Shown: in pieces, positions 41,280 to 45,399 of the stretch
Layout of the letters: the number at the start of each line of letters is the position of its first letter
How positions within the stretch are numbered: position 1 is the stretch's first letter
Assembly (NCBI GenBank): GCA_002422205.1
Contig: DITS01000012.1
Coordinates: 1 to 45,399 of the forward strand
Reading direction: 5' to 3'
Source of the DNA: Alphaproteobacteria bacterium UBA6178
GTDB taxonomy: Bacteria > Pseudomonadota > Alphaproteobacteria > Rickettsiales > UBA3002
Length of the DNA: 45,399 nt
Translations under genes and position numbers: made by a program
The notes under the pieces: generated by a model
Seen by the model: the letters and a program-made list of their open reading frames with translations, nothing else
Told to the model about the DNA's origin: nothing
Databases searched by the model: none

Positions 41280-43271
41280 CTACTGACCCAGCGGCTTCAA
41301 CGCCTGCGCGGACTTCGCTAATCGCACCAGATTGATAAACTCGGCGCGGTAGCCGTATATATCTTCGCCTTTTGCGGCTTGCGCGGTGGCGATTACATCA
41401 TCATAGCTGTAATTGCCAATGGTTGCATCACCCCGTAATAGTTGCGCGAATCCGGCTACGGCTGTGGCAAATCGCGCCTCGGTGGGTACCGCCTCCAACG
41501 TTGCATGCTCCAGTGAGCCATCCACGGGCGTGCTGATCAGCTTGCTTTTAGACTCATTGGGTAATTTATAACGGATTTTGACAAAGGCATATTCATCACC
41601 AGCCTGAGACTTAGCATCCTCATGCTGATAGCGCAGCGCATCTATTTTTTGTGCATCGCTATCCACCGGTGTCATCTCATAAATCGCCGTAACGGTATGG
41701 CCAGCGCCAATATCGCCCGCATCCACCTTGTCATTATTAAAATCCTCACGGTTGAGCATGCGGGTCTCGTAACCAATCAGGCGATATTCCGCCACTTGCG
41801 CGGGGTTAAATTCCACCTGGATTTTCACATCCTTGGCAATCGGAAACAGGCTTGATGTCGCCTCTTCCACCAACACTTTGCGCGCTTCGCTTAAGGAATC
41901 AATATAGGCGGCGACACCATTGCCATTTTGCGCCAATGCCTGCATCAACGCATCATTATAATTGCCCATACCGAAGCCCAGCACCGACAGGAAAATCCCG
42001 CTCTCGCGCTTGCGTTCGATAAAGCCTTTCAGCTCTTCCTGATCGGTAATACCAACATTGAAATCACCGTCGGTCGCCAGCATCACGCGGTTCACACCAC
42101 CGGATTTAAAGTGATCTTCGGCCAGCTGGTAGGCCTGACGAATCCCCTCGGCGCCAGCAGTTGAGCCACCCGCAGTCAAATTATCCAGCGCGGCTATAAT
42201 TTTGGCTTTATCCTTCACCGATGTCGGCTCCAGCGCCACACCGGCGCTACCGGCATAGGTGACAATCGAAATGGTATCGGTAGGCTGCAATGTATCGAGC
42301 AGCAGCTTCATCGAATTTTGCAGCAGCGGCAATTTATTGGCATCATACATCGAACCCGACGTATCAATCAGCAACACCAGATTGGCATCGGGCAAGGCTT
42401 TGCGCTCCATTTCAAACCCTTTAATGCCTACATGCAAAAGCTTGCTACCCTTATTCCACGGCGACGGAAATACCGACATAGTCGCTTTAAATGGCTCAGC
42501 CTTATCGATAGGGGTTTCATATTCATACGGGAAGTAATTGATCATTTCCTCAATCCGCACCGCATCTTTTTGCGGCAACACATTCCGGTTTAGTGAGGCC
42601 CGCACAAAGGAATAAGACGCCGTATCCACATCGACAGAGAAAGTGGAAACCGGCTCTTCTGTCACCAGCCTAATCGGGTTGGCTTTGACATCTTCAAACT
42701 TATCGCGCCCTATATCCTGATAGACGGGCGCAATAAGATCGGGCACAGGCATTGCAATTCCTGCACTCTGTGCCGCAAAATTTTGCATATCGCCAGCCGG
42801 TGCCGCTCTACGTTTCGCTTCCATGGCTGTGACTTTTGACGGAGCAGCTGGCGGCGGCGCGGGCGCAATCTGTTCTCGCAACTCCTGCTCGGTAGCAGCA
42901 CGATCAGCCATCGGCTCCGCCGTTATTGCTGTTTTAGGTGCTTCCTTTTTAATATCTTGGGTTGCTGGCACTGGCATAATGGTTTGCAGGCTCGTTGTCT
43001 GCATCAGCGCCACCACCAACACGCAGGCAAAAGCCCCACCGGCAATTACATATCCCTTTTTCATAACATCATCTCCTATCAGGTTATACCGCACCCAATG
43101 ATGCAGCTTACCCATAAGACGATGCCCGGATGCCTTTCCTTGGGCCGCAGATGCATTTTTTTGATCAAATGCGGCCATGGCCCGACTAATAGACTGATCT
43201 TTAATGTTTTTATTTTCATCAGGCACCGGCGTTTTCGCCATCAGCTCGTCGATATTCCATTCATCACTCAT
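41280..43271 (-). CDS. Membrane VWA-domain protein (YfbK-like, DUF3520)
   Basis: Start at the ATG complementary to 43269-43271 (MSDEWNIDELMAK), overlapping the ECF sigma gene by 8 nt. 663 aa. A cytoplasmic N-terminus of about 70 residues (NIDELMAKTPVPDENKNIKD) precedes one membrane helix (GYVIAGGAFACVLVVALMQT). A Pro/Ala-rich linker follows, then the YfbK N region (PVSTFSVDVDTASYSFVRAS), the VWA domain with MIDAS motif LLIDTSGSMYDANK and ATDGDFNVGI, and a DUF3520-like C-terminus (about 500-650). The tight link to the sigma gene suggests the cytoplasmic segment acts as an anti-sigma factor with the VWA part sensing outside. Confidence 0.85.
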   Translation of the reverse strand: MSDEWNIDELMAKTPVPDENKNIKDQSISRAMAAFDQKNASAAQGKASGHRLMGKLHHWVRYNLIGDDVMKKGYVIAGGAFACVLVVALMQTTSLQTIMPVPATQDIKKEAPKTAITAEPMADRAATEQELREQIAPAPPPAAPSKVTAMEAKRRAAPAGDMQNFAAQSAGIAMPVPDLIAPVYQDIGRDKFEDVKANPIRLVTEEPVSTFSVDVDTASYSFVRASLNRNVLPQKDAVRIEEMINYFPYEYETPIDKAEPFKATMSVFPSPWNKGSKLLHVGIKGFEMERKALPDANLVLLIDTSGSMYDANKLPLLQNSMKLLLDTLQPTDTISIVTYAGSAGVALEPTSVKDKAKIIAALDNLTAGGSTAGAEGIRQAYQLAEDHFKSGGVNRVMLATDGDFNVGITDQEELKGFIERKRESGIFLSVLGFGMGNYNDALMQALAQNGNGVAAYIDSLSEARKVLVEEATSSLFPIAKDVKIQVEFNPAQVAEYRLIGYETRMLNREDFNNDKVDAGDIGAGHTVTAIYEMTPVDSDAQKIDALRYQHEDAKSQAGDEYAFVKIRYKLPNESKSKLISTPVDGSLEHATLEAVPTEARFATAVAGFAQLLRGDATIGNYSYDDVIATAQAAKGEDIYGYRAEFINLVRLAKSAQALKPLGQ

Positions 43272-43803
43272 GATACCCACCTATTGCTTGCTTGAGTGCC
43301 TTACGAATTTCTGCCATCCGCCACGAAATTGTCGATTCGGCACAGCCCATAATATCAGCGGCTTCTGCATGGCTTTGCTGTTCAGCCAGCACCAGCAGCG
43401 CCGTCTCGCGCAGATCATCGCCCATTTGCGCAATCTGCGCATAAAGCCATGCCTGTTTGCGCCGCAATTCCTGCGCTTCGGCGTCGGCATGCGCTTCCAG
43501 CTCCCTATAGCCCCCCTCCAGCGCTCGGCGATTGCCGTTTTTCTTGATATAGTCCCGGCAGGCATTCACCACCACACGATACAACCAGGTGCTAAACTGG
43601 CTATCGCCTTTGAATTGCGCCAGTTTATACACGAGCGCCATACACACCTCCTGCGCCACATCCTCGGCATCGGCAGCGTGGCCGGTAAAGCGATACGCCA
43701 CACGGTGCATCAGCGTGTAATGCCCTTCCAGCAAGTGCTGAAAGGCCAGTCTGTCGCCAGATTGCGCGCGGCGAACTAACAATAGGGTGTCGTCCTGAGT
43801 CAT
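43264..43803 (-). CDS. RNA polymerase ECF-type sigma factor
   Basis: 179 aa. Region 2 (about 20-90) has AEDVAQEVCMALVYKLAQFK and STWLYRVVVNACRDYIKK. Region 4 (about 120-175) has LRETALLVLAEQQSHAEAAD and IMGCAESTISWRMAEIRKAL. There is no region 3 or 1.1, as expected for an ECF factor. It is the first gene of a two-gene unit with the membrane VWA protein. The divergent uvrA gene lies 129 nt away. Confidence 0.93.
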   Translation of the reverse strand: MTQDDTLLLVRRAQSGDRLAFQHLLEGHYTLMHRVAYRFTGHAADAEDVAQEVCMALVYKLAQFKGDSQFSTWLYRVVVNACRDYIKKNGNRRALEGGYRELEAHADAEAQELRRKQAWLYAQIAQMGDDLRETALLVLAEQQSHAEAADIMGCAESTISWRMAEIRKALKQAIGGYHE

Positions 43804-43883
43804 ACATTCTGCAAGTTAGACGATTCGCAATAAAACTTCCTTGGAAAAATAATAGCGTTTTTGATATTTACCCCTAGGCATTA

Positions 43884-43910
43884 GGCAAGATATTCCCTAT
43901 ATTACTTGCC
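43884..43910. promoter_or_regulatory. Palindrome GGCAAG-N15-CTTGCC between sigma and uvrA genes
   Basis: GGCAAG at 43884-43889 and CTTGCC at 43905-43910 form an inverted repeat; a further GGCAAG lies at 43925-43930, just before the uvrA ATG and covering its ribosome-binding region. An operator is possible. No LexA-type GTTC-N7-GTTC or GAAC-N7-GAAC site was seen. Confidence 0.4.
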
Positions 43911-43932
43911 CAATCCTAACAAAAGGCAAGCT

Positions 43933-45399
43933 ATGAAAGAAGTCATCAGCGTTCGCGGCGCCAAAGAACACAACTTAAAAAATATTGATGTTGATCTTCC
44001 TAAAAATCAGTTTGTTGTCATCACCGGCTTGTCCGGCTCCGGCAAATCATCATTGGCATTCGACACCATCTATGCCGAAGGGCAGCGCCGCTATGTCGAG
44101 TCGCTCTCGGCCTATGCCCGACAGTTTCTGGAGCAGATGGAAAAGCCGGATGTGGAGTCGATCGAAGGGTTATCGCCGGCCATCTCTATCGAGCAGAAGA
44201 CCACCTCCCGCAACCCGCGCTCTACGGTCGGCACCGTAACCGAGATCTATGATTACCTACGTCTGCTGTTCGCCCGGATCGGCCAGCCCCACTGCCATGA
44301 ATGTGGCAAGCCGATCACCGCCCAGACGGTCTCCCAGATGGTGGATAGGATCATGGCCTTGCCGGAGGGGACCAAGCTGCAGCTGCTGGCCCCGATGATC
44401 CGCGGCCGCAAGGGCGAGTATAAGAAGGAGTTGCAGCAGCTGCGCAAGGAAGGCTTCACCCGAGTGGTGGTGGATGGCGTGGCGCTGGAGCTGTCCGATG
44501 AGATTGAGCTGGACAAGAAGAAGAAACACGATATCGAGATTGTGGTTGACCGGGTGGTGGTCAAGGAGGGGATTGGGCGTCGCCTGGCAGACTCGCTGGA
44601 GACAGCCCTGGGCCATGCCGACGGTCTGGTGGTGGCCCAGATCGTAGACGGTGAACGGCTGACCTTCTCGGAAAAGTTTGCCTGCACCGACTGCGGCATC
44701 TCCTACCCCGAGATTGCGCCGCGCATGTTTTCCTTCAATAACCCCTACGGCGCCTGCCCTGATTGCACCGGTCTCGGTACCCGCATGTATTTTGATGCCG
44801 AACTGGTGGTGCCCAACCCCGATCTTTCGATCCGCGAGGGGGCCATCGTGCCGTGGGAAAAGCGGCTTTCGGGCTGGTATCACCTGACCCTGGAGGCGCT
44901 GGCCAAGGCCTATAAATTCGACATCACCACCCCCTTCAAGGAGCTGCCGCCCAAGGCCCAACAGGTGATCCTGCACGGTTCCCGCGGAGAGCAGGTGGAG
45001 TTCTGGTGGGAGGAGCATGGCCGCCGTCACACCTACCACAAGGAGTTCGAGGGGGTACTCAACAACCTGGAGCGCCGTTACCGCGAGACCGATTCAGATG
45101 CGACTCGGGAAGAGTTAGAAAAGTACATGAACGTGATGCCCTGCCCCACCTGCCACGGGGCGCGGCTCAAAAAAGAGGCGCTGCATATCCTGGTGGGGGG
45201 ACAGAATATCCAGCAGGTGACCGCTCTGCCGATTCGTGATTGTCTGACGTTTTTTGACGCCCTCGTACTGTCCGAGAAGGAGCAGGAGATCGCTCGCCGT
45301 ATTCTGAAAGAGATTCGCGAACGGCTTGGTTTCCTGGTGAATGTCGGCCTGGAGTACCTCTCGTTGGACCGTACTTCCGGCACCCTGTCCGGCGGCGAG
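43933..45399 (+). CDS. uvrA: Excinuclease ABC subunit A, N-terminal 489 residues (cut by window edge)
   Basis: Start ATG 43933 after AAAGG; the frame stays open to the last base. Walker A GLSGSGKSS at residues 33-41, YVESLSAYARQFLEQMEKPD, SPAISIEQKTTSRNPRSTVG and TVTEIYDYLRLLFARIG are UvrA signatures. The first zinc module has CTDCG and CPDCTGLG, and the edge cuts at the first ABC signature (TLSGGE). UvrA2 finds damaged DNA and loads UvrB. From about residue 60 onward, codons switch to GAG/AAG/CTG preference and the protein reads like Desulfuromonas/Geobacter-type sequences (LELSDEIELDKKKKHDIEIV), unlike the first codons; see findings. Confidence 0.95.
   Translation, partial: MKEVISVRGAKEHNLKNIDVDLPKNQFVVITGLSGSGKSSLAFDTIYAEGQRRYVESLSAYARQFLEQMEKPDVESIEGLSPAISIEQKTTSRNPRSTVGTVTEIYDYLRLLFARIGQPHCHECGKPITAQTVSQMVDRIMALPEGTKLQLLAPMIRGRKGEYKKELQQLRKEGFTRVVVDGVALELSDEIELDKKKKHDIEIVVDRVVVKEGIGRRLADSLETALGHADGLVVAQIVDGERLTFSEKFACTDCGISYPEIAPRMFSFNNPYGACPDCTGLGTRMYFDAELVVPNPDLSIREGAIVPWEKRLSGWYHLTLEALAKAYKFDITTPFKELPPKAQQVILHGSRGEQVEFWWEEHGRRHTYHKEFEGVLNNLERRYRETDSDATREELEKYMNVMPCPTCHGARLKKEALHILVGGQNIQQVTALPIRDCLTFFDALVLSEKEQEIARRILKEIRERLGFLVNVGLEYLSLDRTSGTLSGGE

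Noticed and set aside
43804..43932. LexA/SOS box upstream of uvrA
   Set aside because: No GTTC-N7-GTTC, GAAC-N7-GAAC or CTGT-type palindrome could be found in this gap.

Overview
This window looks like alphaproteobacterial chromosome from a metagenome-style assembly. The evidence is an RNase E with an interrupted S1 domain, the order PBP1A-amidase / rne / M48 peptidase / DsbA, the split-b ATP synthase set (atpI-B-E-F'-F), an ETF-ubiquinone oxidoreductase, the rnhB-DUF721-DsbA order and a C-minus bL36. The lineage of the central part (about 2.6-44 kb) is not certain; it has moderate G+C and many orphan proteins. By eye, both ends differ in codon style: bases 1 to about 2,500 are much richer in G+C, and from about 44,100 the uvrA gene reads like a different phylum. 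Both changes fall inside or beside highly conserved genes, so chimeric joins should be considered.

Layout. 1-2,439: PBP1A (partial) and amidase on the minus strand, then a long leader for rne. 2,440-11,300: rne, aminotransferase, periplasmic M48-TPR protease, DsbA, ispE with an upstream TPR gene, and a small conserved-looking ORF. 11,300-18,100: ETF-QO with a coupled orphan, a small orphan pair, uracil-DNA glycosylase, lytic transglycosylase, rnhB and a DUF721/DciA-like gene. 18,100-24,700: second DsbA, a DUF2798-like protein, F0 ATP synthase genes, a translationally coupled outer-membrane protein plus MshEN-glycosyltransferase pair, and rpmJ. 24,700-26,440: an orphan gene and a small secreted protein.

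26,440-31,900 is accessory. An intact tRNA-Arg(ACG) is followed by a 4,069-bp segment bounded by a 69-bp perfect repeat that starts at the anticodon loop. This is the mark of site-specific integration, but no recombinase is visible inside. The segment carries an RTX-repeat protein, a secreted partner and a frame-disrupted secreted gene. Just outside it lies an overlapping antitoxin-like / PIN-like pair.

32,000-39,700: a yybP-ykoY manganese riboswitch driving a UPF0016 transporter, periplasmic MsrB and MsrA, a secreted His-rich protein overlapping tail-to-tail with a CDF-like transporter, an orphan, a NUDIX gene behind a structured leader or sRNA, a TrhO-type rhodanese, a protein with three HTH-like modules, yacG and tRNA-Phe. 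39,700-41,200: an AT-rich block with five copies of a 10-bp core at exactly 22-bp spacing, directly in front of a winged-HTH / HATPase / STAS-like (DUF4325) protein. This is the best candidate here for an undescribed regulatory system. 41,280-43,803: ECF sigma factor and membrane VWA protein with an 8-nt overlap. 43,933-end: uvrA, cut by the window edge.
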